A DNA stretch of 33,394 nt from a virus. The notes beneath the pieces are model-generated. The model did no database searches, was not told the origin of the DNA, and worked only from the letters and a program-made list of their open reading frames with translations. Positions 22,296 through 30,121 of this stretch are shown here, piece by piece (within the stretch, counting starts at the first letter, position 1; each line of letters opens with the position of its first letter). The position numbers and the translations under genes were made by a program. The stretch spans positions 1 to 33,394 of the IMG/VR virus record IMGVR_UViG_3300000477_000004. One strand, 5' to 3'.

Positions 22296-24167
22296 ATGCC
22301 GCAAGTAAAGATACCTGATAGCAGGAGTATAGATTTTGAAACAACAGGACTTAACGTATATGATGGAGTAAAAATTTTTAGTTATTCTATCGGATATCCT
22401 GACGGGGAGGTTGAGGTTTGTCGGGTTGATAGGGACGCAAAAACGAATAGGAAGAACTGGCAAAAGTTGGGTGATTTTTTTGAGGATACTTCCACACGTA
22501 AAATTGCGCATAATTGTAAATATGAAATAGGTATGACAGTAGTTGAGGATATTCACGTACCGAAAGAAACTATTTGGGAAGATACAATTATAATGAGCCA
22601 CATGATGCAAAATCTGGCACCAAGCCATGCTTTACATAATGTTGCCCATGACTTATGTGGATATCCGTTAGATATAGATGTAAAAGTAAAGGCATTATTT
22701 AAGGTAACTAAGTCTTATCAGACAATTCCAGAACCTATTATGTATGATTACCAAGTGGCAGATGCTCAGAGGTCTATGCTGTTATATCAGCTATGGTATC
22801 CTGAGATCCGTCAAGATCCTAAGCTGTTTAAAGATTACCGAATTGAGATTGCCATGCAACAGGTAACACAAAGAATGGAACAGTTCGGAATTACACTTGA
22901 TAAATGGAACACTAATAAGCTTCTTGGGTATTTAGAGGAGGAGCTTAAAAAGATTGAAAAGGAAAGCTATGAGCTTTTTGGGCGCCATGTAAATCTATTA
23001 AGCAATAAGCAGATAGGCCAAATTCTATACTCAGAATTAAAGTTGCCGGTAGTGAAGAAAACAAAATCTGGACGTCCTGCCGCTGATAAAGAAGCAATCG
23101 AAATTCTTTCCGAACAATATGACCATCCTGTATTCGACTTAATTTCACGCCAGAGAGCGTATAATAAAGGTTTCGCTATTGTTTCATCATATAAGAAGTT
23201 TGCGGGTGATAGTGGAATAATACATCCTAATATCAATACTAACGGTGCAGTTACTGGACGTCAATCATCCGATAATCCTAATGTTCAAAACGTAGCTAAA
23301 GAAGCGGCACTTAAAAATAAATATACGGTTGCGGCAAGGAAGTGCTTTAAGCCACGACCAAAATCTGTTTTGTTTCTTGTCGATTATTCTGGTATAGAGA
23401 TGCGGCTTATCATTGACGCAACAAAACAACCGTATATGATGAAGCTTTTAAAAGAGGGTGGGGATCCTCATGCCGAAGCGGCTAAAACTTTCTTAGGGAG
23501 AATATATACCGATCCTGTCACCTGTATTAAATATGGTTTAGATAAAAATCCCTCCAATCGTAAAGAATACGTACAAGATGTTGAGGAGTTAGGTAGAGAG
23601 CAAGCCCGAGAAAAATGGTATCCGATATTCAGAAAGTTACTTAGAGGAGCTTCAAAGAATGGACACTTTGCGCTTGCTTATGGAGGAGGTTTACATAGGG
23701 TAGCATTGACTGTAGGAATGTCTCAGGAAGATTTTAAGCCTGGATTTGATTCGTATAAAAGAAGGTTTCCTCAGATTGCAAACTTCACCTATAATATGAT
23801 TAAACAAGTAAAGAAGGACGGGTTTATAATAACGCCTTTCGGACGTAAACTTTACGTTCCTATGGATACTGCCTACATGGCTTCTAACTACTTGATTCAA
23901 GGCACTGCCGCTGGAATACTGAAAAGGGCACAGGTTGCACTTGACAAGTATTTAAAGGAAAAATGGAATGATGAAATCAGGTTGGTGATACCTATCCATG
24001 ATGAATTGATTATTGATTTTCCGAGAAAGTTCTTGCCTTATAGAAATGAGATTCTTTCGGATATGGCTTACCACATGACATATATGCCAGAGATTGAGGT
24101 ACCTTTAGAGGTAGAATGGAAAATGACTACAAAGACTTGGAATGATGCAGAGCCAGTTGAGTTTTGA
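22296..24167 (+). CDS. DNA polymerase I family (family A) with 3'-5' exonuclease
   Basis: The 623-residue product has an exonuclease domain with motif I SIDFETTGL (D13, E15), II AHNCKYEIG (N73; Glu at the usual Asp) and III YQVADAQ (Y152, D156). The polymerase domain has motif A LVDYSGIEMR (D363), B RGASKNGHFALAYGGG (K454, F458 at the position that favours deoxynucleotides with normal discrimination, Y462) and C IPIHDELIID (H568, D569). There is no 5'-3' exonuclease domain. It is the likely replicative polymerase. RBS AAGGGG. It follows a terminator and precedes the primase-helicase. Confidence 0.95.
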   Translation: MPQVKIPDSRSIDFETTGLNVYDGVKIFSYSIGYPDGEVEVCRVDRDAKTNRKNWQKLGDFFEDTSTRKIAHNCKYEIGMTVVEDIHVPKETIWEDTIIMSHMMQNLAPSHALHNVAHDLCGYPLDIDVKVKALFKVTKSYQTIPEPIMYDYQVADAQRSMLLYQLWYPEIRQDPKLFKDYRIEIAMQQVTQRMEQFGITLDKWNTNKLLGYLEEELKKIEKESYELFGRHVNLLSNKQIGQILYSELKLPVVKKTKSGRPAADKEAIEILSEQYDHPVFDLISRQRAYNKGFAIVSSYKKFAGDSGIIHPNINTNGAVTGRQSSDNPNVQNVAKEAALKNKYTVAARKCFKPRPKSVLFLVDYSGIEMRLIIDATKQPYMMKLLKEGGDPHAEAAKTFLGRIYTDPVTCIKYGLDKNPSNRKEYVQDVEELGREQAREKWYPIFRKLLRGASKNGHFALAYGGGLHRVALTVGMSQEDFKPGFDSYKRRFPQIANFTYNMIKQVKKDGFIITPFGRKLYVPMDTAYMASNYLIQGTAAGILKRAQVALDKYLKEKWNDEIRLVIPIHDELIIDFPRKFLPYRNEILSDMAYHMTYMPEIEVPLEVEWKMTTKTWNDAEPVEF

Positions 24168-24181
24168 GAGAGGAGGTGAGT

Positions 24182-24340
24182 ATGAACAGAATTGACCTTA
24201 TTAAGAAAATATGTATCCTTATTGGATTGTCATATAGCAAAAGCCAGAAATTTTATTTTACCAAAAAGCAATTGCAGGAATTGTATTTGTATTTACTTGA
24301 GGTTAACGCTACAAATAAAAAGGATCCTAACAATGACTAA
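24182..24340 (+). CDS. Short protein between polymerase and primase-helicase
   Basis: I do not recognise the family. The 52-residue product begins MNRIDLIKKICILIGLS and has a helical C-terminal half (KQLQELYLYLLEVN). It has one of the best RBS in the window (AGGAGGTGA, 24171-24179) and its last codons overlap the start of the next gene. It is probably real and translated with the primase-helicase. Confidence 0.65.
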   Translation: MNRIDLIKKICILIGLSYSKSQKFYFTKKQLQELYLYLLEVNATNKKDPNND

Positions 24341-26330
24341 CGGAATTGAAGCGTTTTATCAGCATGGCTTTACAAAAACGGGTTCGATAACGGGTCATAT
24401 CGTAGGCGATTGTCCTTTCTGTGGCGAACCTAAGATGTTTATAAATGAGAAATCCCATAATTGGGATTGTAAGAAGTGTATGCGAGAAGGCGGATTTATA
24501 GGCTTCTTAGAGCAAATTTCCAAGCATTGTCAAGATAATTTTCGTGGTAACGTAGCGGTAGCTTTGCGAAAGAAAAGAGGTTTAAGACTTAGCACTTTTA
24601 GAGAGTTTGGTGTAGGCTACAATGAAGTTACTGGAAAATATACATTACCTATTAATAATGTGCTTTCTGGAAGGTTGCAGGACCTCCGAATGTATTCTAA
24701 TAAGCTACTATCAACAAAAACTTGTAAAGTGGGAATGCTTGGTTGGGATAAGTTAGTTGAAGATTCCGATGTGATATGGCTTTGCGAAGGAGAGTGGGAC
24801 GGAATGGCTATGTGGGAAATACTTTCATTGATAGATGAAAAAGCCACTGTATTGGCAGTTCCTGGTAGCGGTACGTTAAAGACTGAATGGCTTTCTTTAT
24901 TCCAGAATAAACAAGTTCGTGTGGTTTATGATAACGATTCTGCTGGTTTTGCTGGCGCTAAAAAGGTTTACAAGAAGTTAGGCGTTATTGTAAACGATAT
25001 TAGGTTTGTGCATTGGCCCGATAAGTATGCAAAGGGTTTTGACTTGAGAGATTTATACTTAAAGTCTGGTGATGCAAATAAAACCTATAAAACATTACTT
25101 TCTTTTTTGCGAGATGTTCCTTACGGCTTGAATGAAGAGGATGAGGAGATAAGCACAAAAGTAAAGGTAACTTCATTTGAGGGTGAAGGCCTTGCGCATA
25201 AGGAAATCTACAATGCGTACCGATCATTTCTTCACATGCCAAATACCGACATATTAGACGTAGTGTTCGGAACGATAATAGCGAACAGGCTTGAAGGAGA
25301 TCCTTTATGGCTTTTTGTAGTTGCTCCCTCTGGTGGTATGAAGTCTGAGGTGTTAATGTCCTTGTCGCAATGTCCGAATATAATGACTACCACTTCATTG
25401 ACACCTCACAGCCTTGTTAGCGGCGCTAATTTTGGTGGCGGTGATCCCTCTCTTATTCCCATCTTAAACGGTAAGATACTAATAATAAAAGACTTTACAA
25501 CAATCCTTAATTCTAATGCTGCCGCCAGAGATGAAACTTTCGGAATACTACGTGATGCCTATGATGGTAAAACTGAAAAAAGATTTGGGAACGGGGTGTT
25601 CCGTTCTTACGAATCTAAGTTCGGTATTATTGCAGGTGTAACTCCCGCTGTGGAATTGTTTACAGATAATCAGACCGCTTTGGGTGAAAGGTTCTTGAGG
25701 TTTAATATTGATATTGCAGATTCTATTTCGGAACGTGAAGTTTACTTATTGCGGGCTCTGAGCAATACAACAAAAGAAACGCAAGCACGCCAGGAGCTTC
25801 TCTCGGCAGCCAAGAAGGCTCTATCATATAATTTTAATACTGATATACATATAAGCGAGAACGTAGCCAGGAAAGTCGTTGGAATCGCTCAGTGGACTGC
25901 TACAATGCGTGGTACAATCAATAGAGATAAATTTACAAAAGAGATTACACATAAACCGTTTATGGAGCTTGGTACTCGATTAGCCAAGCAGTATGTCAAG
26001 TTGGCTATGGGTATTGCTATGTTTAAGAGAAAGGAGGCTATTGATGATGAGGAATTGAACATTATCCGAACTATGGCTAAGAGTACCGTTCCGTCAAAAC
26101 AGGAATCATTAATACAAAGTATAATGGTTAATGATCCTGAAGGAGCTTATACAAATGGCGATATTTCGGAAATGTTAAGTCTACCTACTATAACTTCACA
26201 GAGGGTAGCTGAAAATTTAGCAATGCTCGGTGTATTAAAGAAAGTAAAAATTTCACCTATGAAATATGAATGGGTGCTTACTAATGAGTATTATGATCTT
26301 ATGGAAAGGTCTGGTATATACACAATCTAA
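24333..26330 (+). CDS. Primase-helicase with zinc finger, TOPRIM and AAA-like domains
   Basis: The 665-residue product has three parts. The N-terminal zinc site is CPFC (27-30) with C46 and C49 (WDCKKC). A TOPRIM region has CEGEWDG (E152), VLAVPGSG and VVYDNDSAG (D200, D202). A C-terminal ATPase has a Walker A variant APSGGMKSE (331-339) and Walker B-like KILIIKDF (D387), reminiscent of DUF3987/RepA-like helicases. It would prime and unwind for the family A polymerase. A longer in-frame reading from 24192 lies over the short gene at 24182; ATG 24333 with AAGGA upstream is preferred. The Walker A lacks the usual GKS/T, having MKS. Confidence 0.9.
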   Translation: MTNGIEAFYQHGFTKTGSITGHIVGDCPFCGEPKMFINEKSHNWDCKKCMREGGFIGFLEQISKHCQDNFRGNVAVALRKKRGLRLSTFREFGVGYNEVTGKYTLPINNVLSGRLQDLRMYSNKLLSTKTCKVGMLGWDKLVEDSDVIWLCEGEWDGMAMWEILSLIDEKATVLAVPGSGTLKTEWLSLFQNKQVRVVYDNDSAGFAGAKKVYKKLGVIVNDIRFVHWPDKYAKGFDLRDLYLKSGDANKTYKTLLSFLRDVPYGLNEEDEEISTKVKVTSFEGEGLAHKEIYNAYRSFLHMPNTDILDVVFGTIIANRLEGDPLWLFVVAPSGGMKSEVLMSLSQCPNIMTTTSLTPHSLVSGANFGGGDPSLIPILNGKILIIKDFTTILNSNAAARDETFGILRDAYDGKTEKRFGNGVFRSYESKFGIIAGVTPAVELFTDNQTALGERFLRFNIDIADSISEREVYLLRALSNTTKETQARQELLSAAKKALSYNFNTDIHISENVARKVVGIAQWTATMRGTINRDKFTKEITHKPFMELGTRLAKQYVKLAMGIAMFKRKEAIDDEELNIIRTMAKSTVPSKQESLIQSIMVNDPEGAYTNGDISEMLSLPTITSQRVAENLAMLGVLKKVKISPMKYEWVLTNEYYDLMERSGIYTI

Positions 26331-26351
26331 CTTTAACGAAGGAGTTATGCA

Positions 26352-26939
26352 ATGCCAGTAAAAAAAGTAAAGAAGGTGGATAAATTTTTGTCTAAGGCAG
26401 CTAAGCAAAGTCAAGCGGTTTCCAATGTGTCAATGAAGTCCTTGATTGATAATTTAGAGCTGGTTGACATTAACAAGGTTAATCTTTGGGAAGATAATCC
26501 CAGAAAGAACGACCAGAATGTTGACAATGTTGCCAGATCGATAAGTGAGCATGGTTTTCGTTCTCCGCTTGTTGTGTGGAGAAAGAATGGTGTTGTTTAC
26601 AAAGGTAATACTACCTTGAAGGCCGCATTGAAGCTCGGCTTGAATAAGGTTCCTGTATCGTATCAAGATTTCCCTTCCGAGACTGCCGCTACTGCTTACG
26701 GTATTTCGGATAATAAAACAAGTGAAGGATCAAAATGGGATGAGGAGATTTTGTCAAGATTGATGAAGGCTCCTGAGTTTACGGAAGATATTGAGCGCAC
26801 AAAGAGGTTGACAGGTCTGAAAGATAAGGAGCTTAATGTTCTTCTGGAAAAGATGGAAGCTCCTGAAGAATTTCCTACCTATAAGGAAACTTTGAAAACG
26901 CAACATATCTGCCCTAAGTGTGGCTATGAGTGGGATTGA
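26352..26939 (+). CDS. ParB/sulfiredoxin-fold protein with zinc-ribbon tail
   Basis: The 195-residue product has a ParB/Srx N-domain: 'DNPRKNDQNVDNVARSISEH' then 'GFRSPLVV' and 'KGNTTLKAALKLGLNKVPV', matching the ParB-type G-x-x-R-x-x-AA-x-x-LG element but with Thr where the Arg would be. It ends with CPKCGYEW, a half zinc-ribbon. It has no DNA-binding HTH or dimerisation domain, so it is not a segregation ParB. In phages this fold is often next to or fused with DNA methyltransferases, and other Srx/ParB folds are kinases. Here it heads the presumed modification operon. RBS AAGGAG at 26339-26344. Confidence 0.75.
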   Translation: MPVKKVKKVDKFLSKAAKQSQAVSNVSMKSLIDNLELVDINKVNLWEDNPRKNDQNVDNVARSISEHGFRSPLVVWRKNGVVYKGNTTLKAALKLGLNKVPVSYQDFPSETAATAYGISDNKTSEGSKWDEEILSRLMKAPEFTEDIERTKRLTGLKDKELNVLLEKMEAPEEFPTYKETLKTQHICPKCGYEWD

Positions 26940-26951
26940 TTCTTGTTTGTC

Positions 26952-26983
26952 GTAGGTCGATCTTGGTTAGGTCGACCTACTTT
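26952..26983 (+). terminator. Terminator-like hairpin after the ParB-like gene
   Basis: GTAGGTCGA (26952-26960) pairs with TCGACCTAC (26972-26980) around an 11-base loop, followed by TTTA. The T run is short, so termination may be partial. Confidence 0.65.
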
Positions 26984-27001
26984 ATGCTAAGGTGGTAACA
27001 A

Positions 27002-27205
27002 ATGGAAGTTTTAAGTAGGGCTAAATGTGGATGTAAGTGGTATGCGGATGCGAAGTTGGGTATTGTCTTTTGTAAAAGGCATAATAAAAAGTGGCTTAAC
27101 TATTTGAAAGGGTTGCGTAATGAGAAAGAAACAGGATCGAAATCTTCGGGATCTTCTCAAATGCATAATAAGAACAAAAGTGCCGTTAAACGAAGGAAAG
27201 GTTGA
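27002..27205 (+). CDS. Small Cys/His protein overlapping the first PP-loop gene
   Basis: I do not recognise the family. The 67-residue basic product begins with a compact 'CGCKWYADAKLGIVFCKRHNK' region (read as CGCKW then FCKRHNK), a possible C-x-C...C-x2-H zinc site, then a Ser/Lys-rich tail. RBS AAGGTGG at 26990-26996. It overlaps the next gene by 86 bases in another frame, more than any other pair in the window. Either it is a short accessory protein or one of the two starts is misplaced. Confidence 0.5.
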   Translation: MEVLSRAKCGCKWYADAKLGIVFCKRHNKKWLNYLKGLRNEKETGSKSSGSSQMHNKNKSAVKRRKG

Positions 27206-27959
27206 CGGAGTAGCTTTGTATCTATCTGGCGGAGTTGACTCAATGACACTCGGCTTCTTATGCAATGAAATGGGTTTTAAAGTAACCGCTTATTGTTTTG
27301 AGATTGATAATAATGTTACCGCTGATAGTTCATCGGCACGGAGGGCTTGCAATATGTTCGGTTGGGGTTTAAAAATCATAAACGTCCCATCTGAAAACGT
27401 GTATGATGATTTTAAGCGATTGACAAAATTGGGTTGCAGAAAGAAAACCCATTATGAGTGTACTTGGCCTATGCTTTATCTCTTTCCAGCGACAAAGGAG
27501 AAGTATATCTTTGGTGGCTATGGTGCTGATATACTTTACGGACTTTCAAAGCAAGCCTGTATGCATTATAAGTATACTATTGAATTATTAAACGACTATA
27601 GGGCAAAGCGATTTGCGGATGACAATCCGAATGGCGTGCGTCAAAGAGAGAATCTTGCCAAACGATATAATAAGGTTTTAGTTGAGCCGTACATGGATCC
27701 TATTATGCCTGATTATTTTAAAGATAAGACTTGGGACGATTGTAACCAGCCCGTACAAAAGGCAATCGTTCTTAGAGAATTTCCAGAGTTTAAAGAGTTC
27801 GGAAGACGTCCGCATATTAATTATCAATTGCTGGCAAAAATTCCCGAACACTTTGAAACGCTATTGGCTGGTGATTTAAACTTTAACAAACGGACAAGGA
27901 TTATTGATCTATGTAGGGATCATTATGAATTGGCAAAAAATAAAGGGGATGCAAAATGA
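27120..27959 (+). CDS. Asparagine-synthetase-like PP-loop ATPase, copy 1
   Basis: The 279-residue product is an adenylating PP-loop enzyme like the synthetase domain of AsnB. It has 'ALYLSGGVDSMTLGFL' (SGGVDS at 36-41 binds ATP), 'FGGYGADILYG' (131-141, the family GEGADELFGG) and the C-terminal block 'PVQKAIVLREFPEFKEFGRRPH' (read as PVQKAIVLREF then GRRPH, with K214 and R219). There is no N-terminal glutaminase domain, so it would use ammonia or another amine, as beta-lactam synthetase relatives do. These enzymes activate a carboxylate as acyl-AMP, then form an amide. It overlaps the second copy by 4 bases (ATGA). Confidence 0.85.
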   Translation: MRKKQDRNLRDLLKCIIRTKVPLNEGKVDGVALYLSGGVDSMTLGFLCNEMGFKVTAYCFEIDNNVTADSSSARRACNMFGWGLKIINVPSENVYDDFKRLTKLGCRKKTHYECTWPMLYLFPATKEKYIFGGYGADILYGLSKQACMHYKYTIELLNDYRAKRFADDNPNGVRQRENLAKRYNKVLVEPYMDPIMPDYFKDKTWDDCNQPVQKAIVLREFPEFKEFGRRPHINYQLLAKIPEHFETLLAGDLNFNKRTRIIDLCRDHYELAKNKGDAK

Positions 27960-28810
27960 GAGAATTAGAGGCAAAGTTTTTTAATGATCTTTGCAAAGCA
28001 GTTGAGGAACTCCTTGACGGAAAAGAAGCTGAAAGGAAGTTTATGCTTAGCGGTGGTATCGATTCGATTCTTTTACTTACGGCATACGATAAAGTTTTCG
28101 GTGCTAAGGATTTGAAAACTTACACCATGATAGGTACTAATCTAAAAGAGATCGGATATTCTCGGTTGTACGGTCAGCAATATTTTAAAACAGATCATAC
28201 CGAGATTAAAGTGACCTTAGATGATTTTCTTGACAGATTGCCTTTAATTCAGAATATGGGTTTTACCACAGTTTTCCAAACTATGTTCTATATTCTTATG
28301 TGGATAAGCATAGAGAAAGCAGATTTGGTAGGGACTACGATAATTCATGGTGGAGGTGCTGATCCTTTGCAAGGGTCAAGTAATGTATTTATGTATACCG
28401 CAACCAATCAGATAGCGGAATCTCGAAACGTTTCGGTTGATGTAGCCAGAGATATTATCAAAAAGGAAAATTACCAAAAGAGAGTTTCTTTTGAGGTAAA
28501 TAGTTCTGCATGGTTAAGGTCGTATGCTTACAAAAAGGTTGACGGAACTGAAATAGCTCCCTACTATAGTAAACACGTTTCATGGTTAGCATACGAACCA
28601 TTCTCCGTAACGCAACCTAAATCAAAAGGATTTTTTAAGTCCGTTATGAAGTATGCAGGTGTAAAGGGTGTAGATAAGATTCAAAGAGTGGGGTTGCAAT
28701 TGGGTACAGGTCTTTACTATCTACTTCGGAAAGAGCTTGAACAAGCTCATGGAATGGACGCTAACAAGATAATCAAGAAACTTTCCAAAAAGGATGAAAA
28801 ATGCGAATAG
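27956..28810 (+). CDS. Asparagine-synthetase-like PP-loop ATPase, copy 2
   Basis: The 284-residue product is a second, diverged AsnB-synthetase-like protein. It has 'KFMLSGGIDSILLLTAY' (SGGIDS at 32-37), 'TTIIHGGGADPLQG' (131-140, matching the GEGADELFGG position) and a C-terminal 'YSKHVSWLAYEPF' ... 'KIQRVGLQLGTGLYYL'. The C-terminal half is weaker than in copy 1, so the two may form a heteromer or have different acceptors. No glutaminase domain. It is translationally coupled to copy 1 and to the zinc protein that follows. The substrate is unknown; see findings. Confidence 0.8.
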   Translation: MRELEAKFFNDLCKAVEELLDGKEAERKFMLSGGIDSILLLTAYDKVFGAKDLKTYTMIGTNLKEIGYSRLYGQQYFKTDHTEIKVTLDDFLDRLPLIQNMGFTTVFQTMFYILMWISIEKADLVGTTIIHGGGADPLQGSSNVFMYTATNQIAESRNVSVDVARDIIKKENYQKRVSFEVNSSAWLRSYAYKKVDGTEIAPYYSKHVSWLAYEPFSVTQPKSKGFFKSVMKYAGVKGVDKIQRVGLQLGTGLYYLLRKELEQAHGMDANKIIKKLSKKDEKCE

Positions 28811-28995
28811 TAGAGAACAAAAATGAGGATAGGCGCAATAAACTTTGTAAATGTTGCGTATGCGGTAAGATTGCAAGGTGTACGATTACCAATGACTTTT
28901 ACGATACCCAAGATCACGGTGATGGGTTAGTTTGTGAAAGTTGCCTCTTAGGATATTTATCTAAAAAGGGTAGAGAGCAAAATGGAAAAGCCTAA
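28801..28995 (+). CDS. Small zinc-ribbon-like protein in the modification operon
   Basis: The 64-residue product has 'LCKCCVCGKIARC' and 'GLVCESCLLGYL', which together make a possible four-Cys zinc site. The ATG at 28801 lies inside the end of the PP-loop gene, and its own 3' end overlaps the methyltransferase start. This tight coupling on both sides suggests a subunit of the modification machinery, perhaps for DNA or partner binding. Inferred from context. Confidence 0.6.
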   Translation: MRIVENKNEDRRNKLCKCCVCGKIARCTITNDFYDTQDHGDGLVCESCLLGYLSKKGREQNGKA

Positions 28996-30004
28996 ATACA
29001 AAGTAATGCGGATGAAGAATATACGAAGATTAAAGCCTAATGGGTATTCTTTAGTGTCAACATTCTCAGGATGTGGCGGGAGCTGTCTTGGTTTCCGTAT
29101 GAAAGGATTTAGCGTTTTATACGCTAATGAGTTTATACCAGAAGCTCAAAAGGTTTACAAGGCGAATATGCACCCAGAGACCAAATTAGATTGTCGGGAT
29201 GTTCGTAAAGTTAAAGTTGAGGATATCTTGACAAGTACTGGTTTAAAAGTTGGAGAACTTGACGTATTCGAAGGCTCACCACCTTGCGCTTCCTTCTCTA
29301 CTGCGGGAAGTAGAGAGAAAGGATGGGGAGTTGTTAAGCAATACTCCTCAGTTGAGCAGAGAGTGGATGATCTATTCTTTGAATACGCTCGGTTGTTAAA
29401 TGGTTTACAGCCGAAGATGTTTATTGCGGAGAATGTATCTGGCTTGCGAAAAGGTAAAGCTAAGGGTTTCTTTAATCAGATTGTTCGGATACTTGAAGAT
29501 TGCGGTTATATAGTACGTTCGGCAGAACTTGATGCAATGTGGCTTGGCGTACCTCAATCAAGAAAGAGGCTTATTTTTATCGGAGTGCGAAAGGATTTCG
29601 ATATGCTTCCTATGTTTCCTCAACCCTTACCTTATTACTATACTGTTAAAGATGCGCTGCCGCATATTACAGAAGTTAAGTTTGGAGGTTTACCTGACAA
29701 CTGGAAAGGTAGTTTACGACCGAGTCCTACTATAGTTCAATCGGGAGCGATAAGAAGCGAAACGGCTTACTTCTCTGGTGCTACTTATTGTAAAGAAGCC
29801 GATAACGTGGTTCGAAAGTTTAGAATAGAAGAGATTCAGAGGCTGTGTGGGTTTCCTGATGATTTTGAACTTTACGGATCTTATGAAGAGCAATGGGAAC
29901 GCTTAGGGCGTGCAGTACCGCCAGTGATGATGTCACATATAGCAAGCTCAATTAAAGAATCTTTGGACTTCATTAACTCAGAGGACAGGCCGCCATGGCT
30001 ATGA
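28982..30004 (+). CDS. C5-cytosine DNA methyltransferase with unusual motif X (candidate carboxymethyltransferase)
   Basis: The 340-residue product is a Dcm-family enzyme. Motif I is FSGCGGSCLGF (28-38), II YANE (E50), IV EGSPPCASF (catalytic C102), VI AENVSG (E150), VIII QSRKRLIFIG (192-201), IX-like RIEEIQRLCGFP and X LGRAVPP (308-314). The target-recognition section between VIII and IX is short (about 75 residues). Motif X normally reads GNAVPP or GNSVPP. Here Arg (R310, codon 29909-29911) replaces that nearly invariant Asn, which contacts the SAM site. In engineered M.MpeI a Lys or Arg at the motif X Asn permits carboxy-SAM use, as I recall. The downstream CmoA-like gene fits this. No restriction partner is visible. 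Confidence 0.9.
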   Translation: MEKPKYKVMRMKNIRRLKPNGYSLVSTFSGCGGSCLGFRMKGFSVLYANEFIPEAQKVYKANMHPETKLDCRDVRKVKVEDILTSTGLKVGELDVFEGSPPCASFSTAGSREKGWGVVKQYSSVEQRVDDLFFEYARLLNGLQPKMFIAENVSGLRKGKAKGFFNQIVRILEDCGYIVRSAELDAMWLGVPQSRKRLIFIGVRKDFDMLPMFPQPLPYYYTVKDALPHITEVKFGGLPDNWKGSLRPSPTIVQSGAIRSETAYFSGATYCKEADNVVRKFRIEEIQRLCGFPDDFELYGSYEEQWERLGRAVPPVMMSHIASSIKESLDFINSEDRPPWL

Positions 30005-30111
30005 GTACGATAATAAAAATCTTAGTTGTATCGGGTACGCTTGTGGCTCCAATCTTATTGCTAATTGGAACTATACTGAATTTGTTGGTTTTACTTTTAC
30101 TACTGTTTTAA
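29995..30111 (+). CDS. 38-residue hydrophobic membrane peptide
   Basis: The product MAMSTIIKILVVSGTLVAPI, continuing as a Leu/Ile-rich run, is almost wholly hydrophobic and should span the membrane once or as a hairpin. It overlaps the methyltransferase stop. An alternative ATG at 30001 overlaps it as ATGA. It lies between the methyltransferase and CmoA-like genes. I cannot assign a function. Confidence 0.5.
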   Translation: MAMSTIIKILVVSGTLVAPILLLIGTILNLLVLLLLLF

Positions 30112-30121
30112 GGAGGCATAT

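Noticed and set aside
24192-24332. Longer N-terminus of the primase-helicase
   Set aside because: The extension overlaps a 52-codon gene with a very strong RBS and adds a Cys/Leu-rich stretch unlike primase N-termini.
26352-26939. Plasmid-type partition protein acting on the parS site at 10714
   Set aside because: It lacks the HTH and dimerisation domains and the conserved Arg, and there is no ParA gene in the window. It fits the modification-linked ParB/Srx family better.
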